Source: JAWLHU01 sp049325315
Lineage (GTDB): Bacteria > Bacillota > Sulfobacillia > Symbiobacteriales > Symbiobacteriaceae
Length of the DNA stretch: 64,000 nt
Reading direction: 5' to 3'
NCBI GenBank assembly: GCA_049325315.1
Contig: JBMONB010000114.1
Span: 1-64,000 of the forward strand
The notes below the pieces were generated by a model. That model was given only the letters and a program-made list of their open reading frames with translations, was not told where the DNA came from and made no database searches. Of the stretch, positions 25,401-32,297 are shown piece after piece. Every line of letters begins with the position of its first letter. Positions within the stretch are counted from its first letter, which is position 1. The translations under genes were made by a program, and so were the position numbers.

Positions 25401-25677
25401 GCTCTACCTGCGGGCTGCGGAGACGCTGGCCCAGCGGGCGCTGCACCAGGGTGATTACGAGTCATGCATTCAGCTCTGCGACCGCATTCTCATTCGGGAT
25501 CACTGCTGGGAGGAGGCCTTCCGTCTCCTCATGCAGAGCTACAACCGAATGGGGAACCGCTCCATGGCGTTGCGCACCTACGACCGGTGCGTCCAGAACC
25601 TGGAGGCGGAGTTGTCGATCAAACCGATGGCAGAGACACAGCAGCTCTATGAGCGAATCCGATCCAGCGGTGAATGA
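22462..25677 (+). CDS. Large ATPase-TPR regulator with SARP-type (wHTH-BTAD) C-terminus, copy 1
   Basis: A 1071-residue transcriptional regulator. The N-terminal STAND/MalT-like ATPase has Walker A AGPGYGKT at 44-51 and Walker B LVVLDDFHL near 137. A long helical region with TPR-type repeats fills about 370-800. The C-terminus has no LuxR-type HTH; instead an OmpR-like winged helix starts near 815 (LRIRILGNFAVW, then KAKQLFQLFITQ and LLWPG) and a bacterial transcriptional activation domain (BTAD) runs from about 910 (ALDLYQGDFLEDAPYEDWAAEERERL) to the end. That pair is the DNA-binding module of SARP activators. GTG 22462 has a GGGAG site. A paralog lies at 54208. Direct heptamer repeats matching SARP sites occur before five nearby operons, so it is probably their activator or that of part of them. 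Confidence 0.9.
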   Translation: MFGADQVLTAKLLPPRPRRHTLVRPRLQGRLMEALEVPLTIVHAGPGYGKTTALASFLAEQPHPVVWYGIAEGDADPLPFLLHLIYALRMANPHIGEKALSVLAEGEGPNRPWHLAVEALINDMVFSRQPETLVVLDDFHLVDEVPPVRSVVEHLVDHLPPHAHLIIASRRRPPLAGLPKWRARAEVLEVGESDLVFTPEEVGTLFRAQYGLHLTDQQCGELARHTEGWIIALQLVWQGMRKGSALAEVWGGRTGSLEALFAYLAQEVLARQKGFVRRFLLTTAVLERLTAAACDAVMGESGSERVLAELEENGLFLQPLPGGGYRYHQLFQQFLRERAQEDEETWRAHQRRAAHHYQEAGDQEEAAVHLLEAGDYQEAARTVTLAAPALLEGGRTDQLLSLLDRLPPPTFEAYPELRLRWGDGLRLTSRFEGALDAYREAAERYREAGDRRGLCLALQAQGRVYLDTIQPGEADGLLREALSLSEALTEQERATLLALIAENETNRGRPEDAARFAQMAAAQVPLREDLEVRAHLRTGRLAAAVACLDRLERQGRSQAVRSHREVPLLYSLLASLMGDAERALATAEDGIAAGQEKGSPFVEAVGHMRRGHALQLNPLTPFDEAAAGYRQAIEMMDELRVVRGKAEPLAGLTLLYGHAAGDWAQAEKHGRVGAQIAAAARDQWFYAFCLLALGSAGLATGHDDEGRRYLGEAEQAFQEAGDANGLALARLWQAVLAHREGEWERFGRAMSGALTGAQQGGYAFLFTRRTLFGLRDQQALIPLLSEARARSIQADYAGWLLAEMGIANPDHHPGFTLRIRILGNFAVWRGRQEVTVKDWQREKAKQLFQLFITQRRRLLQKEQIIDLLWPGAESSAAFRDFKVALNALFNALEPNRAARSGSFYIVRQGTAYGLNLASGFWLDADEFEGLATQGLALVGRGKPEEAERPLRRALDLYQGDFLEDAPYEDWAAEERERLRLLYLRAAETLAQRALHQGDYESCIQLCDRILIRDHCWEEAFRLLMQSYNRMGNRSMALRTYDRCVQNLEAELSIKPMAETQQLYERIRSSGE

Positions 25678-25696
25678 GCAAAAGGAGGAGTCCCAC

Positions 25697-26470
25697 ATGC
25701 CGACCGTGCGACTCGACAGCGGCCTGAATCTGTTCTACCGGGAAAGCGGCAGCGGTGACCGGGTGCTGCTTCTGATTCATGGCAACCTGGCGTCCTCGAT
25801 CTGGTGGGACCGGGTGATGGCGCTGCTCCCAGCCGGAATCAAGGCCTATGCCCCCGATCTACGGGGGTACGGCGACAGCGACAAGCCCGAGGGCGAGTGG
25901 TCGATGCACGACCTGGCTGACGACATCTACCGGTTTGCACGGGCTGTGGGCATTGAGCGGGCCACGGTGGTGGGCCACTCCATGGGCGGCGGCGTGGCGC
26001 AGCAGCTGACCGTAGAGCATCCGGCGCTGGTGGAGCGGCTGGTGCTGCTCAACTCGGCGGAGCCCGCGGGGCTTCAGACCCCGCCGGAGAAGTACGCCCA
26101 GATCGAGGCGATGGCCAGGCAGCCCGAGACGGTCAAGATGGTGCTCGGCATGATGGCGCCCACCGCCCCGAAGGACGAGTTTTACGCCCGGGTGATGGAG
26201 GAGTCGGTCGCCAAGTCCGCCGGCTCCTGGATCCGGGGCGGCTACGCTCTGGACCGGATGAACCTGGTGGAGCAGGTCGGCTCCATCGCCGTGCCGGTAC
26301 TGATTCTCTTTGGGCAGAAGGATATTCTGATCACGCCGGAGATGATGGAGCGGACCCACCGCCAAATTCCCGGCTCGGTGTTGGAGATGTGGCCTGAGGT
26401 CGGCCATTCGGCCAACCTGGAGGACCCGGAGCGGTTCACCCAACGGCTGCTGGCGTTTATGGAGGGATAG
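25697..26470 (+). CDS. Alpha/beta hydrolase, copy 1
   Basis: A 257-residue alpha/beta hydrolase. The nucleophile elbow is GHSMGGG, the oxyanion region is LLIHGNLASSIWWD, the acid lies in LILFGQKDILI and the catalytic His in EVGHSANLEDPE. The compact size and DLRGYGDSDKP segment are typical of haloperoxidase/esterase-like members, so an ester, thioester or lactone substrate is possible. ATG 25697 has AAAGGAGGAG upstream. It begins 19 nt after the regulator gene and ends 2 nt before phosphoglucomutase, so all three form one operon. Confidence 0.87.
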   Translation: MPTVRLDSGLNLFYRESGSGDRVLLLIHGNLASSIWWDRVMALLPAGIKAYAPDLRGYGDSDKPEGEWSMHDLADDIYRFARAVGIERATVVGHSMGGGVAQQLTVEHPALVERLVLLNSAEPAGLQTPPEKYAQIEAMARQPETVKMVLGMMAPTAPKDEFYARVMEESVAKSAGSWIRGGYALDRMNLVEQVGSIAVPVLILFGQKDILITPEMMERTHRQIPGSVLEMWPEVGHSANLEDPERFTQRLLAFMEG

Positions 26471-26472
26471 CT

Positions 26473-28191
26473 TTGGTTCAGGCTCTATTTACGCAGTGGC
26501 TCCACCACCCCTACTTCGACCCTGCCACCCGGGAGGAGCTCGCGGCAATCGCCGGCGATGAGCGGGAGATCGAGGACCGCTTCTACCGGCACCTGGAGTT
26601 CGGCACCGGAGGCCTGCGGGGCCTGATCGGGGCCGGAACCAACCGGATCAACCGCTACACCGTCCGGCTGGCCACCCAGGGGCTGGCTGACTACATTCGC
26701 TCCTTCGGGCCGGAGGCGATGCGACGGGGGGTCGCCATCGCCCATGACTCCCGCCGCTTCTCGCCGGAGTTCGCCCGGGAGGCGGCGCTCACCCTCTCCG
26801 CCAGCGGGATCGCCGCCTACCTCTGGGACTCCCTGCGCCCCACCCCCATGCTCTCCTTCGCCGTGCGGGAGCTGGGGGCGATCGCCGGCATTGTGATCAC
26901 CGCCAGCCACAACCCCCCCGAGTACAATGGCTACAAGGTCTACTGGGAGGATGGCGGCCAGGTGCCGCCCGAGCGGGCGGCGGCGATTCAGGCGGCGATT
27001 GGGGCGGTCGACGATCTGACCAACATTCGCCCGATGGGGGAGGAGGAGGCCCGAGCCCGCGGCCTGCTGCGGTACGTGCCGGAGGCGGTGGATCAGGCCT
27101 ATATTGAGCGGCTGCTCAGCCTGGTCCGTACAGCGCCGGCCGAGCGGGCGGCCTGCCGGATCCTCTACAGCCCCCTGCACGGCAGCGGGAACCTGCCGGT
27201 ACGGGAGGCGCTCTCCCGGGCCGGCTACCCCGTCGCCGTGGTGGCGGAGCAGGAGGCGCCCGACCCCAACTTCTCCACGGTGCGGTACCCGAACCCGGAG
27301 GAGGCCGAGGTCTTCACCCTGGCCCTGAAGCAGGCGGAGCGTGAGCGGCCGGACGTGATCATGGCCACCGACCCCGACGCCGACCGGCTCGGCGTGCTGG
27401 CCCTGGACCGGGACGGCGCCTACCGGCTGCTTAGCGGCAACCAGATCGGCGCCATTCTCGCCGACTACATTCTGAGCAGCCAGGCGGCGGCCGGGAGCTT
27501 GCCGGCCAACGGGGCGATTATTAAGACGATTGCCACCTCGAACATGATCGCTGCGCTCTGCCAGGCCCACGGGGTGGCCCTATGCGATACCCACACCGGC
27601 TTCAAGTTCATCGGCGATAAGATTCGTGAGTTTGAGGAGACCGGTTCGCACACCTTCTTGCTTGGCTACGAGGAGAGCTACGGCTACCTGGGCGCCACCT
27701 TCGTGCGGGACAAGGATGCGGTCATGGCCGCCCTGCTGGTGGCGGAAGCGACCGCCTACCACAAGGCGCAGGGGCGGACGCTCTACGACGCCCTGAAGGC
27801 GATCTGGGCCCGCTGTGGGGTCTTCCGGGAGGAGCTGCACAACGTCACCCTGCCGGGCAAGGATGGCCAGGCGAAGATCGCGGCGCTCATGGAGGCGCTG
27901 CGGCGCACCCCGCCGGCCCACTTCGGCCCGGTGGCAGTCGCCTTTGCAGACGACTATGGCGCCGGTACCGGGCTCGACCTGGCCTCCGGCCAGCCCTACC
28001 CCCTGCCCCTGGCGAAGGCGAACGTGCTGCATTACCGCTTTGCGGACGGCGGCTTTGTCATGGTCCGGCCCTCGGGCACCGAGCCCAAGTTAAAGCTCTA
28101 CGTCTCGGTGACCGGGCGAGATGAGGCGGAGGCGGAGCGGCTGGTACAGGCGGTAAAGGCCGACGCGATCCGGCAGATGGGGTTGGCATAA
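26473..28191 (+). CDS. pgcA: Phosphoglucomutase/phosphomannomutase
   Basis: A 572-residue alpha-D-phosphohexomutase interconverting hexose 1- and 6-phosphates. The phosphoserine loop is ITASHNPPEYNGYKV (Ser145), the metal loop ATDPDADRLGVL, the sugar-specificity loop LLGYEESYGYL and the phosphate-binding loop RPSGTEPKLKLY. The length and N-terminal RFYRHLEFGTGGLRG are those of the Firmicutes PgcA-type enzyme, which makes glucose 1-phosphate for glycolipid and polysaccharide synthesis. The TTG start at 26473 has GGAGGG 6 nt upstream inside the end of the hydrolase gene. It is the last gene of the operon. Confidence 0.94.
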   Translation: MVQALFTQWLHHPYFDPATREELAAIAGDEREIEDRFYRHLEFGTGGLRGLIGAGTNRINRYTVRLATQGLADYIRSFGPEAMRRGVAIAHDSRRFSPEFAREAALTLSASGIAAYLWDSLRPTPMLSFAVRELGAIAGIVITASHNPPEYNGYKVYWEDGGQVPPERAAAIQAAIGAVDDLTNIRPMGEEEARARGLLRYVPEAVDQAYIERLLSLVRTAPAERAACRILYSPLHGSGNLPVREALSRAGYPVAVVAEQEAPDPNFSTVRYPNPEEAEVFTLALKQAERERPDVIMATDPDADRLGVLALDRDGAYRLLSGNQIGAILADYILSSQAAAGSLPANGAIIKTIATSNMIAALCQAHGVALCDTHTGFKFIGDKIREFEETGSHTFLLGYEESYGYLGATFVRDKDAVMAALLVAEATAYHKAQGRTLYDALKAIWARCGVFREELHNVTLPGKDGQAKIAALMEALRRTPPAHFGPVAVAFADDYGAGTGLDLASGQPYPLPLAKANVLHYRFADGGFVMVRPSGTEPKLKLYVSVTGRDEAEAERLVQAVKADAIRQMGLA

Positions 28192-28255
28192 GCAGATCAA
28201 AACGGCATAGGATAAAAACGGTCCGCCGTGGTGCAAGCACGGCAGGCCATCGGGG

Positions 28256-28294
28256 GAGCCTTCACTGTCCGACCGGGCGGGAGGGCTCTTTCTC
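28256..28294 (+). terminator. Possible terminator after phosphoglucomutase
   Basis: GAGCC (28256-28260) can pair with GGGCTC (28283-28288), which is followed by TTTCTC. The stem is short and overlaps the 3' end of the convergent small gene, so the call is tentative. Confidence 0.35.
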
Positions 28295-28510
28295 ATGCTC
28301 ACGGGGTGGCGCCAGATTCAGGTACTGAATCACCTGGGGGGCAGCGGTTGCCGGGCAGAGCGCCTGGGTGGTCGCCGGGGCGGTCGCCGGGGCAGAGGGG
28401 GTGGACCGGATCACCGCCGTGCTCAGGTTGAGCGCCGCTGAGCAGATGTTGACCGCCGCCGTCACGCCGATAATCACCTGGACCACCGTTGAGGCCTTCT
28501 CCTTTCTCAC
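28262..28510 (-). CDS. Small hypothetical protein with hydrophobic N-terminal half
   Basis: An 82-residue protein I do not recognise. After a charged start (MRKEKAS) it has a mildly hydrophobic segment (VVQVIIGVTAAVNICSAALNL), then an Ala/Pro/Thr-rich linker with one Cys (ALCPAT) and a charged Pro-rich tail. GTG 28510 has a good GGGAGGTGA upstream at about 9 nt, which is the main support. It is alone on the minus strand between phosphoglucomutase and the first small HTH gene. Confidence 0.5.
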   Translation of the reverse strand: MRKEKASTVVQVIIGVTAAVNICSAALNLSTAVIRSTPSAPATAPATTQALCPATAAPQVIQYLNLAPPREHEKEPSRPVGQ

Positions 28511-28736
28511 TCGGGGTCACCTCCCATGTCAATCTGTCACCTGATTATGTTTAGAACACCGGAGTTTGGGCCAGAATCGGGATGAACCGCTTCTCTCCGA
28601 CTCTCTGGTACTTGTCTATGCCCCAAGAAGAATGAATAGACCAAGAATACCTAACTTTTCTGAAGGAGTCAGAGGCTGGAGCAAATCCTGGGTGTTATCG
28701 CGCGACGACTCGCCCAGACCAACCGAGGTGGATGAG

Positions 28737-28943
28737 ATGCGTTTGATCAGACTGAACGAGGCGGCCCGCATGCTGGGGGTCGACGGCGACACGCTCCGCC
28801 GGCGGGCGAAGAGCGGCGACACGGTGGAGATCTACGGTGTGCGTCTGCGGGTCTACCGTATGGACCCCAAGCCCAACGCCGAGCGGCGCTTCGACGCCGA
28901 TGAGATCAGGGCGGCGCTGGACCGCCTTCAGCGGGTGCGGTAG
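28737..28943 (+). CDS. Small MerR/excisionase-like HTH protein, tandem copy 1
   Basis: A 68-residue protein. Residues ~5-22 (LNEAARMLGVDGDTLRRRAK) form the helix-turn-helix of MerR/excisionase-type DNA-binding domains, followed by a beta wing (VEIYGVRLRVYRMDP) and a closing RRFDADEIRAALDRL helix. It lacks an effector domain. It is the first of three tandem paralogs; this copy lacks the ETPDGR(Y/W)CEV wing of the others and has SGDTVEIYGV. ATG 28737 has GAGGTGG upstream. Targets are unknown. Confidence 0.75.
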   Translation: MRLIRLNEAARMLGVDGDTLRRRAKSGDTVEIYGVRLRVYRMDPKPNAERRFDADEIRAALDRLQRVR

Positions 28944-29026
28944 CTGGAACCATCCTATGGTGCGCCTGCTAAAGCAGAACGATTGGCCAGTATTTGGTAT
29001 CAGAGGACAAGCAGTGGGGGGTCGCC

Positions 29027-29236
29027 ATGAAACTCGTGTCAATCAGTCGGGCCGCACGGTTACTGGGCATCGACCCAGGTGGGCTCCGGCGAAGGGAGAC
29101 GCCCGATGGGCGGTACTGCGAAGTGTATGGCCACCGGATCAAGGTCTTTCGTGTCGACCTGGGTCCCGGTGCCCAGCGCCGCTACGACGAAGATGAGATT
29201 CAGCGGGTGTTAGCCCGTATGAGCAAGTCCCGGTGA
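29027..29236 (+). CDS. Small MerR/excisionase-like HTH protein, tandem copy 2
   Basis: A 69-residue paralog with HTH SISRAARLLGIDPGGLRRRE, wing TPDGRYCEVYGHRIKVFRVD and C-terminal helix RRYDEDEIQRVLARM. ATG 29027 follows GTGGGGGGT. It is separated from copy 1 by 83 nt and from copy 3 by 81 nt, long enough for separate promoters, although no terminator is seen between them. Confidence 0.75.
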   Translation: MKLVSISRAARLLGIDPGGLRRRETPDGRYCEVYGHRIKVFRVDLGPGAQRRYDEDEIQRVLARMSKSR

Positions 29237-29317
29237 GTTCTGACGGCGCCTGTTTGTCTCCCTTTGTCTCGGTTCCCCAATATATCCCTATGACAGCCTG
29301 TCAGGAGGTATGCCCCC

Positions 29318-29530
29318 GTGGTCCAGATGATCACCACCAAAGAGGCGGCCCGGCTGCTCCAGGTCGACCCCCGCACCCTGCGCAAATACGAGACCCCCGA
29401 TGGGCGTTGGTGCGAGGTGCTGGGGCTGCGCTTCAAGGTCTTCCGTCTGGGGCTCTCACCCCTCTCCCAGCGCCGGTACGACCGCGACGAGATTCTGCGG
29501 GCGCTCGCAAGGGCTCGGCGGGCCGAATAG
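29318..29530 (+). CDS. Small MerR/excisionase-like HTH protein, tandem copy 3
   Basis: A 70-residue paralog with HTH TTKEAARLLQVDPRTLRKYE, wing TPDGRWCEVLGLRFKVFRLG and helix RRYDRDEILRALARARR. The GTG at 29318 has a perfect AGGAGGT (29303-29309) 8 nt upstream. It is followed directly by a strong terminator that closes the three-gene array. Confidence 0.78.
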   Translation: MVQMITTKEAARLLQVDPRTLRKYETPDGRWCEVLGLRFKVFRLGLSPLSQRRYDRDEILRALARARRAE

Positions 29531-29532
29531 CG

Positions 29533-29570
29533 AAGACCACGGTTCAGTGATGGACCGTGGTCTTTTCCTT
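29533..29570 (+). terminator. Terminator of the small HTH array
   Basis: AAGACCACGGT (29533-29543) pairs perfectly with ACCGTGGTCTT (29554-29564), followed by TTCCTTT. Confidence 0.88.
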
Positions 29571-29692
29571 TGCCGGGCCGGTTCACTCGGGCGCCTGGCC
29601 GAGCGGGAGATAGTTTCTATGACCTATGCTGTGCGCAGTTGGGCTGGTCGAAAGGCTCATCTTCGGCTTTTTGGGCGGCGCGGGGTCCCGCG

Positions 29693-29735
29693 GTAACCCG
29701 CTTGTAACTCCCGCGCAACTGCTCCGAGGTAGCAT
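29693..29735 (+). promoter_or_regulatory. SARP-type direct-repeat box and -10 of the KAS III-1 operon
   Basis: Three heptamers start exactly 11 bp apart: GTAACCC (29693-29699), GTAACTC (29704-29710) and GCAACTG (29715-29721). Eight bases later is TAGCAT (29730-29735), a plausible -10. No -35 hexamer is present at the usual distance; the last repeats occupy that place. This is the layout known for SARP-activated promoters. Confidence 0.7.
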
Positions 29736-29771
29736 CAAGCATGGAAGAAACGTGTGCGGAGGTGTTTCCGA

Positions 29772-30794
29772 ATGTCGCAGAACCGCCCATATGTGGGTGT
29801 GGTCAGCACCGGGATTTACATTCCCAAGGAGCGCCATACTGCCGCCTTCATCGCCCGGGAGTCCGGCGTGCCGCAGGACGTGATTGAGAAGAAGATGGGC
29901 TTTACCCAGAAGCCGGTAGCCGGGCCGGAGGACGGCACTGCTGCCATGGGCATCAGGGCAGCCAAAGATGCGATTGCGCGCGCTGGGATCGATCCGTCTG
30001 AGATCGACCTGGTGATCTATATTGGCGAAGAGTATAAGGAGTACCAGCTATGGACGGCGGGGATCAAGACCGCCTACGAGGTGGGGGCGACCCGGGCCTG
30101 GGCCTTCGATACCCAGCTTCGCTGCGGCACCTGGGTGCTGGGCATGAAGCTGGCGGAGGCGCTGATGCTTTCCGACGACCAGATCAACACCGTGCTCCTG
30201 GCCGGCGGCTATCGGAACGGTGACTTCATTGACTACAAGAACCCCCGGGTCTCCTTCATGTACAACCTGGGGGCCGGCGGCGGCGCCATGCTCCTGAAGA
30301 AGAACTTCGGGCGCAACCGGGTGATCGGCTCCTCGGTTCTGGTAGACGGCAGCCTCTCGGAGACCGTCGGCGTGCTGGGCGGCGGCACCAAGTGCGGGGT
30401 CCGGAACTTCGACGGCAGCCTCTACCAGCTCGATGTGCTCGACCCCGAGACCATGAAGACCCGGCTGAACGAGGTCTCGACCCAGAACTTTGTGCAGGTG
30501 GTCAAGAACGCTTGTGCCAAGGGCGGCTACGAGACCAGCCAGATCGATTACTGCGCCATTCTCCACATGAAGCGCTCGGCGCACGAGATGCTGCTTGCGG
30601 AGCTGGGGCTTTCCACGGAGCGGTCGATCTACCTCTCCGACTACGGCCACATTGGCCAGATCGACCAGATTCTCTCGATTCATCTCGCGCTGGAGCAGGG
30701 GATGATCAAGGACGGCGACCTGGTGGTCGGTGTCAGCGCCGGCGTGGGCTACGCCTGGGGCGCGACGGCGATCAAGTGGGGCCCGGTGGAATAA
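29772..30794 (+). CDS. KAS III-like (3-oxoacyl-ACP synthase III family) condensing enzyme, copy 1
   Basis: A 340-residue thiolase-fold enzyme of the FabH/KAS III family. The nucleophile is Cys118 in QLRCGTWVLG and the first histidine His265 in ILHMKRSAHEM, corresponding to the HQAN motif of FabH. Where FabH has Asn (YGNTSAAS) this protein has His293 in YGHIGQ, so the triad is Cys-His-His. The reaction is unknown: it probably joins or transfers acyl-CoA units rather than starting normal fatty acid synthesis. ATG 29772 has GGAGGTG 7 nt upstream. A SARP-type box precedes it, and an acetyl-CoA hydrolase/transferase gene follows 27 nt later. A paralog is at 58022. Confidence 0.85.
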   Translation: MSQNRPYVGVVSTGIYIPKERHTAAFIARESGVPQDVIEKKMGFTQKPVAGPEDGTAAMGIRAAKDAIARAGIDPSEIDLVIYIGEEYKEYQLWTAGIKTAYEVGATRAWAFDTQLRCGTWVLGMKLAEALMLSDDQINTVLLAGGYRNGDFIDYKNPRVSFMYNLGAGGGAMLLKKNFGRNRVIGSSVLVDGSLSETVGVLGGGTKCGVRNFDGSLYQLDVLDPETMKTRLNEVSTQNFVQVVKNACAKGGYETSQIDYCAILHMKRSAHEMLLAELGLSTERSIYLSDYGHIGQIDQILSIHLALEQGMIKDGDLVVGVSAGVGYAWGATAIKWGPVE

Positions 30795-30821
30795 GGCAAA
30801 GCGGTAGATGGAGGCGCAAAG

Positions 30822-32156
30822 ATGCTGACGGACAAGTGGCGTCAATCATATCAAGAAAAGTTGATTTCACTCGATGAGGCAGTTGCCAAGCTCAAGTCGC
30901 ACGACCGTGTCGGCTTCGGCATGGTGGCGGCGGAGCCCCAGGGCTTCCTGGGCCGGCTCCAGACCATCGCCGGCCAGGTGGAGGACATCTCCCTCTTTGG
31001 CGCCCTGATGGTGGGTGACTATGAGTGGATGAAGGATCCCGCCTACGCCGGTATCTTCAAGCACGAGGCCTGGTTCTACGGCGCCACGGCCCGGGCCGCC
31101 CATGCCAGCCACCAGGGCGCGACCTTTGTGCCCAACAACCTGCACCGGGCCGGCCGCGACCGCTACGAGGTGGCGCCGCTCAATGTGCTGGTCACCACCG
31201 TCTCGCCCATGGATCAGCACGGCTACTTCTCCATGTCATGCTCCGCCGTCTTCGAGCGGTGGACGCTGGAGTCGGCCGACCTGGTGATCGTGGAGGTGAA
31301 TGAGAACACCCCGCGGACCTTTGGCGACACCCTGCTGCACATTTCTCAGGTCGACTGGGTGGTGGAGAACCACCGGCCGGTCTTTGAGCTGACCAATATC
31401 GCCCCCGGCCCCGAGGAGACGGCCATTGCCGGCTACGTGGCCGACTTGGTAGAAGACGGCGCCACGATTCAGCTGGGCATCGGCGGCATCCCCAACGCCG
31501 TGGCCGGATTCCTGAAGGAGAAGCGGGAGCTGGGCATCCACACCGAGATGATCGTCGACGCCATGTACGACCTGTACGAGGCGGGCGTAATCACCAACAG
31601 CCGCAAGACGATCGACCGGTACAAGACGGTGGGCTGTTTCGCCGCAGGCTCCCGGAAGCTCTACGACTGGCTCGACAACAACCCGTCGATTGAGATCCGC
31701 GACGGCAATTACACCAACGACCCCTACGTGCTGGCGAAGAACCACAAGATGACCTCGATCAACACCGCCATTTCGATCGACCTGACCGGCCAGGTCTGCT
31801 CCGAGTCGCTGGGGCCCGTTCAGTATTCGGGCACAGGCGGCCAGCGCGACACCCACGTGGGCGCCTGGATGTCCCCCGGCGGCAAGGGGATTCTCTGCCT
31901 GCGCTCCACCGCCAAGAATGGGACCATCTCCACCATCGCCCCCATGCTGGCCCCCGGGTCGGTGGTCACCATGACCCGCAACGACGTGGACTACGTGGTG
32001 ACGGAGTACGGCGTCGCCCACCTCCGTGGCCGTTCGGTCCATGAGCGGGCCGCCCAGCTGATTCAGATCGCGCACCCGAACTTTCGTGAACAGTTGGCGG
32101 CAGAGGGCGAGAAGTATGGGTGGCTGCCCCGCACGAGCTACGCGCTCTCACGTTGA
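30822..32156 (+). CDS. Acetyl-CoA hydrolase/4-hydroxybutyrate CoA-transferase family protein, copy 1
   Basis: A 444-residue CoA-transferase of the acetyl-CoA hydrolase/transferase (Cat1/AbfT) family, which moves CoA between acetate or butyrate-type acids and their thioesters. The motifs LGIGGIPNAV, Glu242 in GIHTEMIVDAM (the position of the family's catalytic glutamate), GPVQYSGTGGQRD and VTEYGVAHLRGRS are all present. ATG 30822 has GGAGG 8 nt upstream; the short gap places it in an operon with KAS III copy 1. A close paralog is at 52594, very similar along its whole length. The acids used cannot be read from sequence. Confidence 0.88.
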   Translation: MLTDKWRQSYQEKLISLDEAVAKLKSHDRVGFGMVAAEPQGFLGRLQTIAGQVEDISLFGALMVGDYEWMKDPAYAGIFKHEAWFYGATARAAHASHQGATFVPNNLHRAGRDRYEVAPLNVLVTTVSPMDQHGYFSMSCSAVFERWTLESADLVIVEVNENTPRTFGDTLLHISQVDWVVENHRPVFELTNIAPGPEETAIAGYVADLVEDGATIQLGIGGIPNAVAGFLKEKRELGIHTEMIVDAMYDLYEAGVITNSRKTIDRYKTVGCFAAGSRKLYDWLDNNPSIEIRDGNYTNDPYVLAKNHKMTSINTAISIDLTGQVCSESLGPVQYSGTGGQRDTHVGAWMSPGGKGILCLRSTAKNGTISTIAPMLAPGSVVTMTRNDVDYVVTEYGVAHLRGRSVHERAAQLIQIAHPNFREQLAAEGEKYGWLPRTSYALSR

Positions 32157-32216
32157 TCTGTAAGATAAAGGTTGATGTAGAAAAGTAACGAATGTATGGC
32201 TATAAAGTAGTGGCGA

Positions 32217-32253
32217 AACTGATATTTCGCTTTCTGGCAGTATCAGTTATGCT
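32217..32253 (+). promoter_or_regulatory. Inverted repeat and possible promoter before livK1
   Basis: AACTGATA (32217-32224) and its exact complement TATCAGTT (32241-32248) form an 8-bp dyad with a 16-bp centre. A weak promoter, TTTCGC (32225-32230) with a 17-bp spacer to TATGCT (32248-32253), overlaps it. The arrangement suggests an operator, but both parts are tentative. Confidence 0.4.
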
Positions 32254-32297
32254 ATACACGCTCCCTGTTGATTCGACTAGTTGAGGAGGTACACACT

